Assembly: GCA_902598525.1 (NCBI GenBank)
Contig: CACKBZ010000003.1
Coordinates: 1 to 64,000 of the forward strand
Direction: 5' to 3'
Length of the DNA: 64,000 nucleotides
From: an uncultured Bacteroidota bacterium
Lineage (GTDB): Bacteria; Bacteroidota; Bacteroidia; Flavobacteriales; Flavobacteriaceae
The translations under genes were made by a program, and so were the position numbers. Each line of letters starts with the position of its first letter. Within the stretch, counting starts at the first letter, position 1. Below are positions 35,634 through 45,556 of this stretch, piece by piece. A model generated the notes under the pieces. That model saw only the letters and a program-made list of their open reading frames with translations, was not told the DNA's origin and searched no databases.

Positions 35634-36978
35634 AATCAATTCCTGTATAGTTATATGGTGTTATTTTTTTTAATTCTAATTTAATATTATTATTTACGTC
35701 TAAATTATCAATAAATCTATGAATAGATTCTTTATCTAATTTAGAATTTTTTCTTGTAAGGTGTTTCATTATTTCATAAGGATCTTCAAATCCCTCCCTT
35801 CTTAAAATTGTTTGTATAGCCTCAGATATAACTATCCAATTATTTTCAATATCTGTATTTATTTTTTCTTGATTTACATAAATCTTATTCAGCCCTTTAA
35901 TTATTGATTCAAAAGAAATCAGAGTATGGCTAAATGGAACACCCACATTTCTCAAAACTGTGCTGTCAGATAGGTCCCTTTGAAGCCTTGATCTTGTTAA
36001 TTTATTTGAGAAAAAATCAAAAATTGAATTAGCAACTCCAATATTACCCTCTGCATTTTCAAAATCAATTGGATTTACTTTATGTGGCATTGCTGATGAA
36101 CCTACTTCTTTATCAACAATTTTTTGATGAAAATAATCATGTGAAATATATGACCATATATCTTGGCACATATCTAGTAAAATATTGTTTATTCTCCTGC
36201 AGTTATCGCAAAGTGATGCAAATGAATCATAATGTTCAATCTGAGTAGTTGGATAGGAATAGTTTAAGCTAAGATTTTTTTCTACAAAATTCTTTGCAAA
36301 TTTTTTCCAGTTAATATTTGGGTATGCAACTTTATGTGCATTAAAATTTCCAACTGCACCAGCAAATTTAGCAGAGTTTGGTATCTGCTTTAAACTTTTT
36401 AATTGTTCATTTATTCTAGTCCAAAAGACCATAAATTCTTTACCTAATTTTGTGGGTGATGCTGGTTGACCATGAGTTCTAGAAATAATGGTTATATTTT
36501 CATAATCATCTGCTCTAATTTCAATCAGGCTTAATAATTCATTTATCTTAACTAAGTATACATCATTAATAAATTCTTTTATTGATAGAGGTATAGCAGT
36601 ATTATTTATATCTTGAGAAGTCAAACCAAAGTGGATAAATTCTTTAAATTCTGAAATGCCAAGTTCATCAAACCTTTGCCTTAAAAAATATTCTACAGCT
36701 TTAACATCATGATTTGTAACCTTTTCAATTTTCTTTATTTCGATTGCATCATCAATAGAGAAATCAAGATAGATTTTTTTTAAATCCTCAAACTTTTTTT
36801 GATTAAAACTTTTTAATTGAGGAATTTTTTCTTTACATAAAGCAATAAAGTATTCAATCTCAACTTTTAATCTGTAATAAATAAGTGCTTTTTCGCTAAA
36901 GTACTTTTTTAAACTTTTAGTTTTATCGAAATACCTGCCATCGATAGGTGATATAGAATTGAGATTATTTTCATTCAT
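35620..36978 (-). CDS. purB: Adenylosuccinate lyase
   Basis: Cleaves SAICAR and adenylosuccinate in purine synthesis. The 452-residue protein of the fumarase/aspartase superfamily has TSQDINNTAI, the catalytic His region SRTHGQPASPTKLG and the signature GSSAMPHKVNPIDFENAEGN. The N-terminal NSISPIDGRYFDKTK is typical. Length and motifs are normal. It is followed by the S41 gene, which it overlaps. Confidence 0.97.
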   Translation of the reverse strand: MNENNLNSISPIDGRYFDKTKSLKKYFSEKALIYYRLKVEIEYFIALCKEKIPQLKSFNQKKFEDLKKIYLDFSIDDAIEIKKIEKVTNHDVKAVEYFLRQRFDELGISEFKEFIHFGLTSQDINNTAIPLSIKEFINDVYLVKINELLSLIEIRADDYENITIISRTHGQPASPTKLGKEFMVFWTRINEQLKSLKQIPNSAKFAGAVGNFNAHKVAYPNINWKKFAKNFVEKNLSLNYSYPTTQIEHYDSFASLCDNCRRINNILLDMCQDIWSYISHDYFHQKIVDKEVGSSAMPHKVNPIDFENAEGNIGVANSIFDFFSNKLTRSRLQRDLSDSTVLRNVGVPFSHTLISFESIIKGLNKIYVNQEKINTDIENNWIVISEAIQTILRREGFEDPYEIMKHLTRKNSKLDKESIHRFIDNLDVNNNIKLELKKITPYNYTGIDYEKN

Positions 36979-37008
36979 TTGGCAAATATAAGTTAACTGA
37001 GGAGTATA

Positions 37009-37767
37009 TTAAAATTCAAGAAGCTTGTATTCATCATAACATTCATTAATAGCTTCCATTATCTGAAGGTCATTTGCCTTTTGAATAAATGTATCTGAAA
37101 AATTACAATTTCTTAAAATTTCATCAATATCAATTTTTTCAACTCCAAGCAATTGAACAAGTACTTCTCTATCAAATTTTGTTGATAATAAATTCTTTAT
37201 TTCTTCGTCATTTCTCATAAGTCTTAATTTATCCATTTGAGAAGATTTTTTCCTAAATAAGTTATTTAAAAAATCAGCAGGATTAAATATTGCACCAATT
37301 ACTTTAGATATTCCTGACCTAGACCTCCTGCCCGCCTCATATCCAAGATTTAAACCAATTATTCTATATCTAGCAGATGTATTGACGGGAGCATTTTTGA
37401 CATCTATTTCAAGATAACCAGTAAGTTGATATGGTTTAATCACAATCTCTTCTAATGCAAAGGCTAGTTCAGTTAGTTCAATAGTATTATCCTTGAATCT
37501 AATTAGATCATTTGTGACAACTATTTTTAGAGGCTTATAACCTATGTAAGAAAAGTACAGTGTATCATTAACTTTTGCTTGGATTTCAAATTCTCCAGAA
37601 GAATTTGTGATAGTTCCTTTCACCTTAGTAAGGTTAATAACGTGGACGTTTTGAAGAACTGATTCAGAAGTCTCGCTTTGAACTTTACCCGTTACACTTT
37701 CGTTTGGAACTTGAGAGTATGCAATTGAAGAAATACAAAGAATTATAACTAAAAAAAACTTTTTCAT
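37009..37767 (-). CDS. Exported protein with CarboxypepD_reg-like domain
   Basis: A 252-residue protein with a signal peptide (cleavage near AYSQ, residue 19) and a beta-sandwich domain at about residues 25-110 of the type found at the start of TonB-dependent receptors: VTGKVQSETSESVLQNVHV, GTITNSSGEFEI, YFSYIGYKPLKIVV. After it comes a region with RSGISKVIGAIFNPADFLNNLF and helices of unknown fold to the end. There is no barrel, so it is not a receptor itself. Its role in the periplasm is unknown. It is divergent from priA. Confidence 0.8.
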   Translation of the reverse strand: MKKFFLVIILCISSIAYSQVPNESVTGKVQSETSESVLQNVHVINLTKVKGTITNSSGEFEIQAKVNDTLYFSYIGYKPLKIVVTNDLIRFKDNTIELTELAFALEEIVIKPYQLTGYLEIDVKNAPVNTSARYRIIGLNLGYEAGRRSRSGISKVIGAIFNPADFLNNLFRKKSSQMDKLRLMRNDEEIKNLLSTKFDREVLVQLLGVEKIDIDEILRNCNFSDTFIQKANDLQIMEAINECYDEYKLLEF

Positions 37768-37809
37768 TTGGCTAATTGCTAAATTAGAAAGAATAAATTA
37801 TAATTAAGC

Positions 37810-40254
37810 ATGAATTACTATGTAGATGTAATATTACCTCTCCCTTTAAAAGGAACTTTTACTTACCAAGTAACACATGATGAGTTTAAAAAATTAGAAA
37901 TTGGATATAGAGTTGCTGTGAGTTTTGGAAAGAGAAAGATTTACACTGGTATAGTTCAAGAGCTTCACAATAAAAAACCTGAGTCATATGAGACTAAATC
38001 AATTGAATTTATTTATGATAACAACAAGCTTATCACACAAAAACAAATAGATTTTTGGAATTGGTTATCAAAATACTACTTCGTTCCTATTGGAGATATA
38101 ATGAAAGCTGCTGTTCCTTCAACGTTTCTTCTAGAAAGCGATAGTCTCATAATAAAAAAAGAAATATCGGATGATGATTATGGTAAACTTTCTGATGATG
38201 AATTTTTGATATATGATGCTCTTGGTATACAAAATCTTAAGTTAAATGATATTTCTCAAATTATCAATAAGAAGAACCCGTACCCAATAATTCAAAAAAT
38301 GATTAGTAGTGGATATGTTGAGATTAATTACGAGATAAAGGAAAAGTATTCGCCAAAACTTTTAAATGCAATTTTTCTTAATAGTTCATTATTTAGCCAA
38401 AAAAATATTGAAAAGTCGTTCAATCTTTTAAATAACTCTCCCAAGCAAAAGGAAATTTTATTGTTATTAATAAGTTTAATAAAAAACAAGGACTACATTA
38501 TCCTAAAAGATTTTAAAAAGACAGCTAGATTTTCAGACACAACGATTAAAAGTTTAGAAAAAAAAGGATTGATAGCTATAAGAAAAATAAAAATTGATCG
38601 CAATAATATTTTAAATGATAAACCCAGATCGTCAAACTTATTATCTAAATTACAAAATGATGCTTTAAAAAAAATAAAGAAAAAACTTGAGAAAAAAGAT
38701 ATTCTTCTTCTTCATGGAGTCACATCATCAGGAAAAACAGAAATTTACATAAAGCTTATTGAGGACTATATTAAAAAAGGTCAACAGATCCTCTATTTAT
38801 TGCCAGAAATTTCATTAACAACTCAGATAATTCAAAAACTAAAAAATTATTTTGGAAATAAGATATCTGTTTACCATTCTAGATATTCATTAAATGAGAG
38901 AACTGAAGTATGGGAGAATGTCAAAAAAAATAAAGAAAATTCTCAGATAGTCATAGGGGCAAGATCATCTATTTTTCTTCCATTCTATGATTTAGGTTTG
39001 ATTATTGTTGACGAAGAGCATGAGGTTTCTTATAAACAACAAGAGCCTTCCCCTAGATATAACGCGAGGGACTCAGCTATCTACTTATCAAAAATTTATA
39101 AAACAAAAGTAATCTTAGGCTCTGCAACACCGTCAATTGAATCAGCATTTAATGCTAAAGATGGTAAGTATGGTTTAGTCGAAATATTTGAAAGGTATGG
39201 AAACATACAAATGCCACTTATTCGTACACTTGATATGAGAACTGAACCTAAGCATGAATTCAATTCTATTTTTTCTAAAAAGTTAGTTGATGAAATAAAT
39301 AAATCTGTTGATGAAGGTGGACAGGTAATTCTATTCAGAAATAGGAGAGGGTATTCACCTCAATGGCAATGTAATTCATGTGGATATAATCATATGTGTG
39401 ATAATTGTGATGTAAGTTTAACATATCATCTTCACTCAAATAAACTCAGATGTCATTACTGCGGATTTCAATCAAAAGCTTCTGTAAAATGTTCCTCATG
39501 TGGAATGGAAACAATGGGTCACAGAGGTGATGGAACTCAACAAATTGAAGAGGTTGTTAAGGAAATTTTTCCAAAATTCAGAATTAACAGAATGGATTGG
39601 GACACAACTAGGGGTAAATGGGATTTTGATACAATAATAAATTCATTTGCTGATAATGAAATTGATATATTAATTGGCACACAAATGATTACAAAAGGGC
39701 TTGATTTTAAAAATGTCAGTCTTGTTGGTGTTATAAATACAGATCATTTTTTAAACTTTCCTGATTTTAGAGCACATGAAAAAGCTTTTCAAGTTTTAAC
39801 TCAAGTAGCTGGAAGATCTGGAAGGTCAGATAACACTGGTAAGGTCTTTCTACAAACTTATCAACCTGATCATCCAATTATTAAAAATGTATTAGATAAT
39901 AATTATGAAAAAATGTATGATAAACAGATGATTGAAAGGAAAGATTATAAATATCCACCATTTGTAAGACTAATTAAGATAACAATGAAAGATAAGAGTT
40001 TTGATAAATTGAATAGTTCTTCAGATTGGCTTAATAAAGCAATTAGAGCAAACTTTAAGGGCTTAGTTCTAGGTCCAGTATACCCAGAAATTTCAAGAAT
40101 TAAGAATAATTATCTTAAGGAGTTCCTGGTGAAACTCAAAGATTTAAACGATCTAAATATTTTTAGAAGTAAATTCCAATTAATAATGAGAAGCTTTGAT
40201 TCTATTTCAAAGTTTAGAAGCGTTAAAATCATTATAGACGTTGACCCTAATTAG
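37810..40254 (+). CDS. priA: Primosomal protein N', replication restart helicase PriA
   Basis: Restarts stalled forks by loading the replicative helicase. The 814 residues have an N-terminal DNA 3'-end binding domain, Walker A GVTSSGKTEIYIK (about residue 304), the DEEH box (IIVDEEHEVSYKQQ), two zinc sites in CNSCGYNHMCDNCDVSL and LRCHYCG, CSSCG, and helicase motifs to the end (GTQMITKGLDFKNV, AGRSGRS). Length is normal. A rather divergent middle region (about 170-280) is as variable as in other bacteria. Confidence 0.96.
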   Translation: MNYYVDVILPLPLKGTFTYQVTHDEFKKLEIGYRVAVSFGKRKIYTGIVQELHNKKPESYETKSIEFIYDNNKLITQKQIDFWNWLSKYYFVPIGDIMKAAVPSTFLLESDSLIIKKEISDDDYGKLSDDEFLIYDALGIQNLKLNDISQIINKKNPYPIIQKMISSGYVEINYEIKEKYSPKLLNAIFLNSSLFSQKNIEKSFNLLNNSPKQKEILLLLISLIKNKDYIILKDFKKTARFSDTTIKSLEKKGLIAIRKIKIDRNNILNDKPRSSNLLSKLQNDALKKIKKKLEKKDILLLHGVTSSGKTEIYIKLIEDYIKKGQQILYLLPEISLTTQIIQKLKNYFGNKISVYHSRYSLNERTEVWENVKKNKENSQIVIGARSSIFLPFYDLGLIIVDEEHEVSYKQQEPSPRYNARDSAIYLSKIYKTKVILGSATPSIESAFNAKDGKYGLVEIFERYGNIQMPLIRTLDMRTEPKHEFNSIFSKKLVDEINKSVDEGGQVILFRNRRGYSPQWQCNSCGYNHMCDNCDVSLTYHLHSNKLRCHYCGFQSKASVKCSSCGMETMGHRGDGTQQIEEVVKEIFPKFRINRMDWDTTRGKWDFDTIINSFADNEIDILIGTQMITKGLDFKNVSLVGVINTDHFLNFPDFRAHEKAFQVLTQVAGRSGRSDNTGKVFLQTYQPDHPIIKNVLDNNYEKMYDKQMIERKDYKYPPFVRLIKITMKDKSFDKLNSSSDWLNKAIRANFKGLVLGPVYPEISRIKNNYLKEFLVKLKDLNDLNIFRSKFQLIMRSFDSISKFRSVKIIIDVDPN

Positions 40255-40277
40255 AGAATACTTTAGTAAAAATAAAT

Positions 40278-40308
40278 TTGGCAGATATTATTTAAAAACC
40301 TAATTTTG
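40278..40308 (+). promoter_or_regulatory. Promoter of the rpsF-rpsR-rplI operon
   Basis: TTG at 40278-40280, a 20-base spacer, and TAATTTTG (40301-40308), an exact TAnnTTTG. This is the best-fitting two-box promoter in the window for a + strand operon. A second TAAATTTG (40273-40280) overlaps the -33 box. Confidence 0.65.
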
Positions 40309-40325
40309 CGGCCTAAGAAATTAAG

Positions 40326-40667
40326 ATGAAAAACTACGAGACAGTATTTATTTTAAACCCTGCTCTTTCAGAAGAACAAGTTGAAAAAGCTGTAGACAAG
40401 TATGAGAAGTTTTTAAAATCAAATGGAGCTAAGATTGTTAGTAAGGAGATTTGGGGCTTAAAAAAATTAGCATATTCAATCCAAAATAAAAATAGTGGTT
40501 TTTACAATCTTATTGAATATGCTGCCCAAGCTGATGTTGTATCCTCGTTAGAGTTGGAGTTCTCAAGAGATGAGACTGTCATGAGATATTTAACAGTTAC
40601 ACTTGAGAAAGATGCAATTGAGTGGGCAGAAAAAAGAAGAAATAGAAAAACAAAAAAAGCTAGTTAA
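40326..40667 (+). CDS. rpsF: 30S ribosomal protein S6
   Basis: A 113-residue protein that binds S18 and 16S rRNA in the platform. It starts [18 protein letters not shown] and has [24 protein letters not shown] and [15 protein letters not shown]. The C-terminus is Lys- and Arg-rich ([12 protein letters not shown]). It is the first gene of a three-gene operon with rpsR and rplI. A promoter box lies 17 bases upstream of the ATG. Confidence 0.98.
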   Translation: MKNYETVFILNPALSEEQVEKAVDKYEKFLKSNGAKIVSKEIWGLKKLAYSIQNKNSGFYNLIEYAAQADVVSSLELEFSRDETVMRYLTVTLEKDAIEWAEKRRNRKTKKAS

Positions 40668-40669
40668 TT

Positions 40670-40966
40670 ATGGCGGGTATAGATGAACAATCAAAAATTA
40701 AAAATGAAGGAGAGATTAGATATCTATCCCCTCTTGATATAAGTACTTCAAAGGAAAAGAAGTATTGTATGTTTAGAAGATCAGGTATTAAGTATGTAGA
40801 TTATAAAGATCCAGATTTCTTAAATAGATTTATTAATGAACAGGGAAAGATTTTGCCAAGACGTTTAACAGGTACTTCTCTTAAATACCAAAGAAAAGTT
40901 GCAACAGCAGTCAAAAGAGCAAGACATCTAGCTCTTTTACCATACGTTGGAGATTTATTAAAATAA
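40670..40966 (+). CDS. rpsR: 30S ribosomal protein S18
   Basis: A 98-residue protein that pairs with S6 in the small subunit. The core [58 protein letters not shown] is clear; only short pieces are quoted by family comparison. The N-terminal 30 residues are an extra extension with acidic and basic parts. It starts 2 bases after rpsF. Confidence 0.98.
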   Translation: MAGIDEQSKIKNEGEIRYLSPLDISTSKEKKYCMFRRSGIKYVDYKDPDFLNRFINEQGKILPRRLTGTSLKYQRKVATAVKRARHLALLPYVGDLLK

Positions 40967-40968
40967 TT

Positions 40969-41421
40969 ATGGAAATTATACTTAAAGAAAACGTCGCAAA
41001 TGTTGGTTTTAAAGATGAATTAGTAACAGTCAAGGCTGGTTTTGGTAGAAACTTCCTTATTCCATCTGGAAAAGCAATTTTAGCTACAGAATCTGCAAAA
41101 AAAGTATTAGCTGAAAATCTTAAGCAAAAAGCCTTCAAGGAAAAGTCAATTATTGATGAGACAAATAAGATAGCTTCTAAAATTTCTAAACTCGATATCA
41201 AACTTTCAGTGAAGGTTGGTCCTGATGGTAAACTCTTTGGATCAATATCTAATGCTGATATTGCAAAGGCTCTAATAGATAAGAAAATTGAGGTTGAAAA
41301 AGAAAATATATCAATACCAGGTAAATCAATAAAAAGAATTGGAAAATATCAAGCATCCATAAGACTTCATAGAGAAGTTTCAACTCAATTAAATTTTGAG
41401 CTTCTACCTGAAAAGAAATAA
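40969..41421 (+). CDS. rplI: 50S ribosomal protein L9
   Basis: A 150-residue protein with the N-terminal 23S rRNA-binding domain (EIILKENVANVGFKDEL, KAGFGRNFLIPSGKA), a long connecting helix and a C-terminal domain ending FELLPEKK. The sequence fits the family, including VGPDGKLFGSISNADIA. It ends the rpsF operon, and no terminator hairpin is visible before hisS. Confidence 0.98.
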   Translation: MEIILKENVANVGFKDELVTVKAGFGRNFLIPSGKAILATESAKKVLAENLKQKAFKEKSIIDETNKIASKISKLDIKLSVKVGPDGKLFGSISNADIAKALIDKKIEVEKENISIPGKSIKRIGKYQASIRLHREVSTQLNFELLPEKK

Positions 41422-41464
41422 TTTCATAACTTTATTGTTTACTTGATTATCAATTAAATTTTTG

Positions 41465-42841
41465 ATGTCTCAAAAACTTAGTACACCAAAGGGAACAAGA
41501 GATTTTTTTTCATTAGAATTAAAAAAGAGAAATTTCCTTTTAAATGTTTTAAGAGATAGCTTTGAATCATTCAATTTTCAAGAGATTCAAACACCTTCCA
41601 TAGAAAACCTGTCTACTCTAATTAACAAATATGGAGATGAAGAAGATTCTCTGATGTTTAAAATTTTATCTTCAGGTGAAAAAATTAAAAAAGCAGATAT
41701 TAATTCATTCAAGGATGGAAATTTGCATGGATTTGCAAACTCATTATCCGACAAAGCATTAAGGTATGATCTTACTGTTCCTCTATCAAGATTTGTAAAG
41801 CAAAATTTAAATGAAATTACTTTTCCATTTAAAAGATTCCAAACTCAATTAGTATGGAGAGCAGATAGACCCCAAAAAGGAAGATTTAGAGAGTTCCTTC
41901 AATGCGATGTTGATATAATTGGAGAAAAAAATTGTTTAAATGAAGTTGAGTGTATAAAAATATATGATTATGTTTTTGAAAAACTGGGACTTCCAAAATT
42001 AATTTTAAGAATAAATAACAGGGAAGTTTTGGAGGGTATATCTAGAATTATGAATATAGAAAATTTATCAGAAATTTCTTCGACACTCGATAAGTCTGAT
42101 AAAATAGGAATTGATCAAGTTAAAGGTGAATTAGTGAAAAAGGGCATAAATTCTGAATCAATTGATAAACTTCTTTTCTTTTTAAATATAGATGGATCAA
42201 ATCAGTATAAAATTGATAAAGTAAGAGAAGAGTTTAGTATTAATAAAATTTCAACAGATTCTATTGATTTGATAGAAAAAATAATTGACACTTGTAATCA
42301 ATTTGAGTTAAAAAATATTGAGTTAAAATTTGATCTATCATTAGCTAGAGGGCTTGGGTATTATACCGGAACTATAGTTGAAGTCTCTGCTCCTAAAGAA
42401 TTTAGTATAGGTTCTATTGGAGGAGGAGGTAGATATGATAACTTAGTCCAAGAGAATAATCCTAAGTTAAGCGGTTTTGGAATATCATTTGGTTTTGATA
42501 GAATTTTTTTAATTCTAGAAGAGCTTAACCTTTTTCCTAATTTATTAGATTCATCTAAGTCATTTCTTTTTCTAAATTTTGGTAATGATAAAATCTCCAA
42601 TTTTATTAATTCTATAAATAAATTAAGAGAGGATGGCATTGTCTGTGAAATATATCCAAGCGATATTAAAATTAAAAAGCAATTGGACTATGCAAATAAA
42701 AAACAGATTGATTTTGTTGTAATTATTGGAGAAGATGAATTGAAGAAAGATATTTTTAAGGTTAAGGATATGTCAAAAGGTGATGAATCAACTTACTCTC
42801 AAATAAATTCTTTAGTAGAAAAAATAAAAGAAATTAGCTAA
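41465..42841 (+). CDS. hisS: Histidyl-tRNA synthetase
   Basis: Class II aminoacyl-tRNA synthetase charging tRNA-His. The 458 residues show GTRDFFS, motif 2 FRFQTQLVWRADRPQKGRFREFLQCDVD (read in short pieces), the HisA signature LARGLGYYTGTIVEV and motif 3 GFGISFGFDRI. A C-terminal anticodon domain begins near residue 360. I use the second codon of the ORF track, ATG 41465; the first is TTG. Its last 8 bases overlap the convergent sterol-desaturase-family gene. Confidence 0.97.
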   Translation: MSQKLSTPKGTRDFFSLELKKRNFLLNVLRDSFESFNFQEIQTPSIENLSTLINKYGDEEDSLMFKILSSGEKIKKADINSFKDGNLHGFANSLSDKALRYDLTVPLSRFVKQNLNEITFPFKRFQTQLVWRADRPQKGRFREFLQCDVDIIGEKNCLNEVECIKIYDYVFEKLGLPKLILRINNREVLEGISRIMNIENLSEISSTLDKSDKIGIDQVKGELVKKGINSESIDKLLFFLNIDGSNQYKIDKVREEFSINKISTDSIDLIEKIIDTCNQFELKNIELKFDLSLARGLGYYTGTIVEVSAPKEFSIGSIGGGGRYDNLVQENNPKLSGFGISFGFDRIFLILEELNLFPNLLDSSKSFLFLNFGNDKISNFINSINKLREDGIVCEIYPSDIKIKKQLDYANKKQIDFVVIIGEDELKKDIFKVKDMSKGDESTYSQINSLVEKIKEIS

Positions 42842-43667
42842 AATGATTATGCCATTTTCTGAATGGCCTCTCCAACAAACTAATAAATTTGGAATTCAAT
42901 TTTTCATTCATATCTGTATCTACTCCATACTTTATTTTACCCTTATCCAATTCCATAAATGTGCCAAAGAGTCTGTCCCAAATTGAAAAAATATTGCCAT
43001 AGTTAGAATCTGTATATGGTAATTTGAAATGATGGTGAACTTTGTGCATGTTAGGGGATACAATGATATAACTTAATAATTTATCTAATTTATCAGATAT
43101 TTGAATATTTGCATGATTAAATTGTGAGGCCAAAACTGAAATGGATTGATATAAAAGGACTAATCCAATAGGAGCTCCAGAAATAAATATCCCAATAAAT
43201 GTGAATACAAATCTTACTATGCTTTCAAGTGGATGATGTCTATTGGCAGTTGTTGTATCAACCTTATGATCAGTATGATGAACAATATGGATATACCAAA
43301 GTAATTTTACCTTATGCTGAACTAAATGTGGAAGGTATGCTCCGATTAAGTCTAAAACTAGAATCCCAATTATAACATTAATAATTAGATAGTTTGAATT
43401 AATTAAATGAATTATACCAAAGCTATTTTCAAATGTCCAGTCTGAGGCAAAAATTAATAAAAAAGCAAATAAAAAGTTAACAATTATAGTAGTAACAGTC
43501 AATAAAAAATTTGGAATTGAATGTATCCATTTTTTATAATTAAGAAATTTAAATGGAACAATACCTTCAATTATCCAAAAAAATGTAATCCCTGAAACAA
43601 TTATAATTGCTCTATTTACTGATGAGATATTTTCAAAAATTAAAATAAAATTTTCCAAACTATTCAA
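42834..43667 (-). CDS. Sterol desaturase/fatty acid hydroxylase superfamily protein
   Basis: An integral-membrane di-iron enzyme family. The 277 residues have about four hydrophobic segments and the eight-histidine pattern: HLVQH, HIVHHTDHKVD, NRHHPLE, FNHANIQ and HKVHHH. Members hydroxylate or desaturate lipids or sterols; in bacteria some make 2-hydroxy fatty acids or carotenoid changes. Substrate unknown. There is no ATG at the start: the ORF-track start is TTG at 43667, and another TTG is at 43658. The gene overlaps the M1 peptidase stop by 8 bases if the first is used. Confidence 0.85.
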   Translation of the reverse strand: MNSLENFILIFENISSVNRAIIIVSGITFFWIIEGIVPFKFLNYKKWIHSIPNFLLTVTTIIVNFLFAFLLIFASDWTFENSFGIIHLINSNYLIINVIIGILVLDLIGAYLPHLVQHKVKLLWYIHIVHHTDHKVDTTTANRHHPLESIVRFVFTFIGIFISGAPIGLVLLYQSISVLASQFNHANIQISDKLDKLLSYIIVSPNMHKVHHHFKLPYTDSNYGNIFSIWDRLFGTFMELDKGKIKYGVDTDMNEKLNSKFISLLERPFRKWHNHFS

Positions 43668-45471
43668 ATTTAATTATGTTATTGGAAGTGTCTATATCAG
43701 CAAGAAGTCCAGTCGGATTTATATCAATGGATTTGATTGACTCCATTTTACTTTTAATTTCAAATTCATACTTTTTGTAAGCCCATGACCAATCTTCTAG
43801 CTGTATCCATTTATCTGCATATTCTGGCTTACTCTTCTCACCTCTCATTAGAGATATAGGAATATAATAGAATTCTTCATTACCGTCTTTATATCTAACA
43901 AGAATTTCAAGTGGCATAGGCATTAGACCAATTCTTTCTAAAGTTATAACTGACTTTTTTTTCCTATTCTCAACACTTTTGATAGCATAATCGATTTGAT
44001 TTGTAGTTTGTGTCCAATCAGTTAAATACCAGTTTAAAAGTATTCCAGATGATTGCTCTGCTACTCTTCTAAGATCATTTGGTAAGGGATGTGTAAATTT
44101 ATATTTATCAAAATAATTTTTAATAGTTTTTTCAAACGCTTTTTCACCAATTATATAATTTAGCTGACTAAGAAAAACAAATCCTTTATCATATGCTGCA
44201 TCTTCATATGCTCTGTTATATTTAAATCTATTTGCATTTGTAGCAAGCGGCATTTCCTGTCCTGAGGTTGCAAGAGAAATATAGTCTTGATAAGGTCTTT
44301 CAGTAAATATTGGATGAAAGTCAATATTAAATACATGACTTTCAGCAAGTTCACCAAAATATGAGGCAGATCCTTCATCCATCCAAGCATGATTCATTTC
44401 ATTAGTAGCTAAAACTCCTTGAAACCATGCATGAGCTAGTTCATGTGATGTAACACTGATAAGAGGTATTAATTCTTCACCGTAATTTAATAATGTTAAC
44501 ATTGAATACTCCATTCCACCATCTCCACCTTGAACAACAGAATACTGTTTATAGGGGTATTCACCAATATAATTATTAAAAAAATCCATTAGTTCGGCAG
44601 TTACGGGTTGAAGTGTTTTCCAATTTGCTATTATTTTTGGGTCATTTTTGTAATAAAAATTAAGTTTTACCCCATTTGGACCTGGATAAATATCATGGAT
44701 ATATTCTGAGTCTGCAGCCCATGTAAAGTCATGAACTTTAGGTGCTTTAAAGTTCCAAACCCTTTTTTTACCAGATAGATAACCTAATTTATTGTTATTA
44801 GGATCTGTTTCTTGTATGTAACCAGAGGCAGCAACGATAAAGTCTTTGTCAATTTTTATCGTGACATCAAAATCACCCCAAACTCCGTGAAATTCTCTAC
44901 CAGTATAAGGTGCAGTATTCCAACCTTCGTAATCGTACTCAGATATTTTTGGATACCATTGAGCCATAGAATACTTTACACCCATTGGAGAATCTCTTCC
45001 GGCTCTTCGTATAGTTATTGGGATTTGTCCATTAAAATTCATGGTAAATAAAGATGATTCTCCAGGAAGAATTGGATTTGTTAATGTTACTTCGAGAATA
45101 GTGTCGGAGACAAAAGAGTCGATATTAAGCCCGTCTTGTTTTAAATTATTAACCTTTAATTGGCCATATTCGTGAGGTTCTAAATCTTTAATATTAACAT
45201 CAAATCTTCGATTATTATCATCACCATTATTTAATCTCTCTGCCATATCACTTTCTGGTCTAAATGCATTAAAATATAAGTGAAAGAATACTTTATTCAA
45301 TGTATCTGGAGAGTTGTTAGTATATAAAACCTCTTGGCTACCTTTAAATGTATTTTTCTTAACGTCTACATCAATATATATTTTGTAGTTAGCATTTTGT
45401 TGCCAACTATTTTGGCCATTAATTGATAAGGTAAATACTAGAGCAAAGAATAAAAATTTATAATTATACAT
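43660..45471 (-). CDS. M1 family metallopeptidase (aminopeptidase), exported
   Basis: A 603-residue zinc peptidase with a signal peptide (about residues 1-19, cleavage near SINGQ). The active-site pattern HELAHAWFQGV followed by DEGSASYFGEL supplies the HEXXH and the third Glu ligand; GGDGGMEYSM is the GXMEN-like exopeptidase region. A TTTG-N17-TATATTTG promoter precedes it. It likely removes N-terminal amino acids from peptides in the periplasm or outside the cell. The next gene downstream on this strand is the sterol-desaturase-family gene. Confidence 0.92.
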   Translation of the reverse strand: MYNYKFLFFALVFTLSINGQNSWQQNANYKIYIDVDVKKNTFKGSQEVLYTNNSPDTLNKVFFHLYFNAFRPESDMAERLNNGDDNNRRFDVNIKDLEPHEYGQLKVNNLKQDGLNIDSFVSDTILEVTLTNPILPGESSLFTMNFNGQIPITIRRAGRDSPMGVKYSMAQWYPKISEYDYEGWNTAPYTGREFHGVWGDFDVTIKIDKDFIVAASGYIQETDPNNNKLGYLSGKKRVWNFKAPKVHDFTWAADSEYIHDIYPGPNGVKLNFYYKNDPKIIANWKTLQPVTAELMDFFNNYIGEYPYKQYSVVQGGDGGMEYSMLTLLNYGEELIPLISVTSHELAHAWFQGVLATNEMNHAWMDEGSASYFGELAESHVFNIDFHPIFTERPYQDYISLATSGQEMPLATNANRFKYNRAYEDAAYDKGFVFLSQLNYIIGEKAFEKTIKNYFDKYKFTHPLPNDLRRVAEQSSGILLNWYLTDWTQTTNQIDYAIKSVENRKKKSVITLERIGLMPMPLEILVRYKDGNEEFYYIPISLMRGEKSKPEYADKWIQLEDWSWAYKKYEFEIKSKMESIKSIDINPTGLLADIDTSNNIIKFE

Positions 45472-45485
45472 TCGTACAATTTTTT

Positions 45486-45513
45486 CAAATATAATTAAAT
45501 ACTAACATTACAA
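45486..45513 (-). promoter_or_regulatory. Promoter of the M1 peptidase gene
   Basis: On the - strand: TTTG (TTG 45511-45513), 17 bases, then TATATTTG (45486-45493), an exact TAnnTTTG. The inferred transcript begins about 8-10 bases before the ATG. This is a close fit to the Bacteroidota two-box promoter. Confidence 0.65.
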
Positions 45514-45556
45514 ATGTTAAAGAATTCAAAATCAATATATTTATAAAAAAATAGTG

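Noticed and set aside
41435-41462. TTG-N17-TAAATTTT as a hisS promoter
   Set aside because: The transcript would begin at or after the hisS ATG, so it cannot serve that gene normally.
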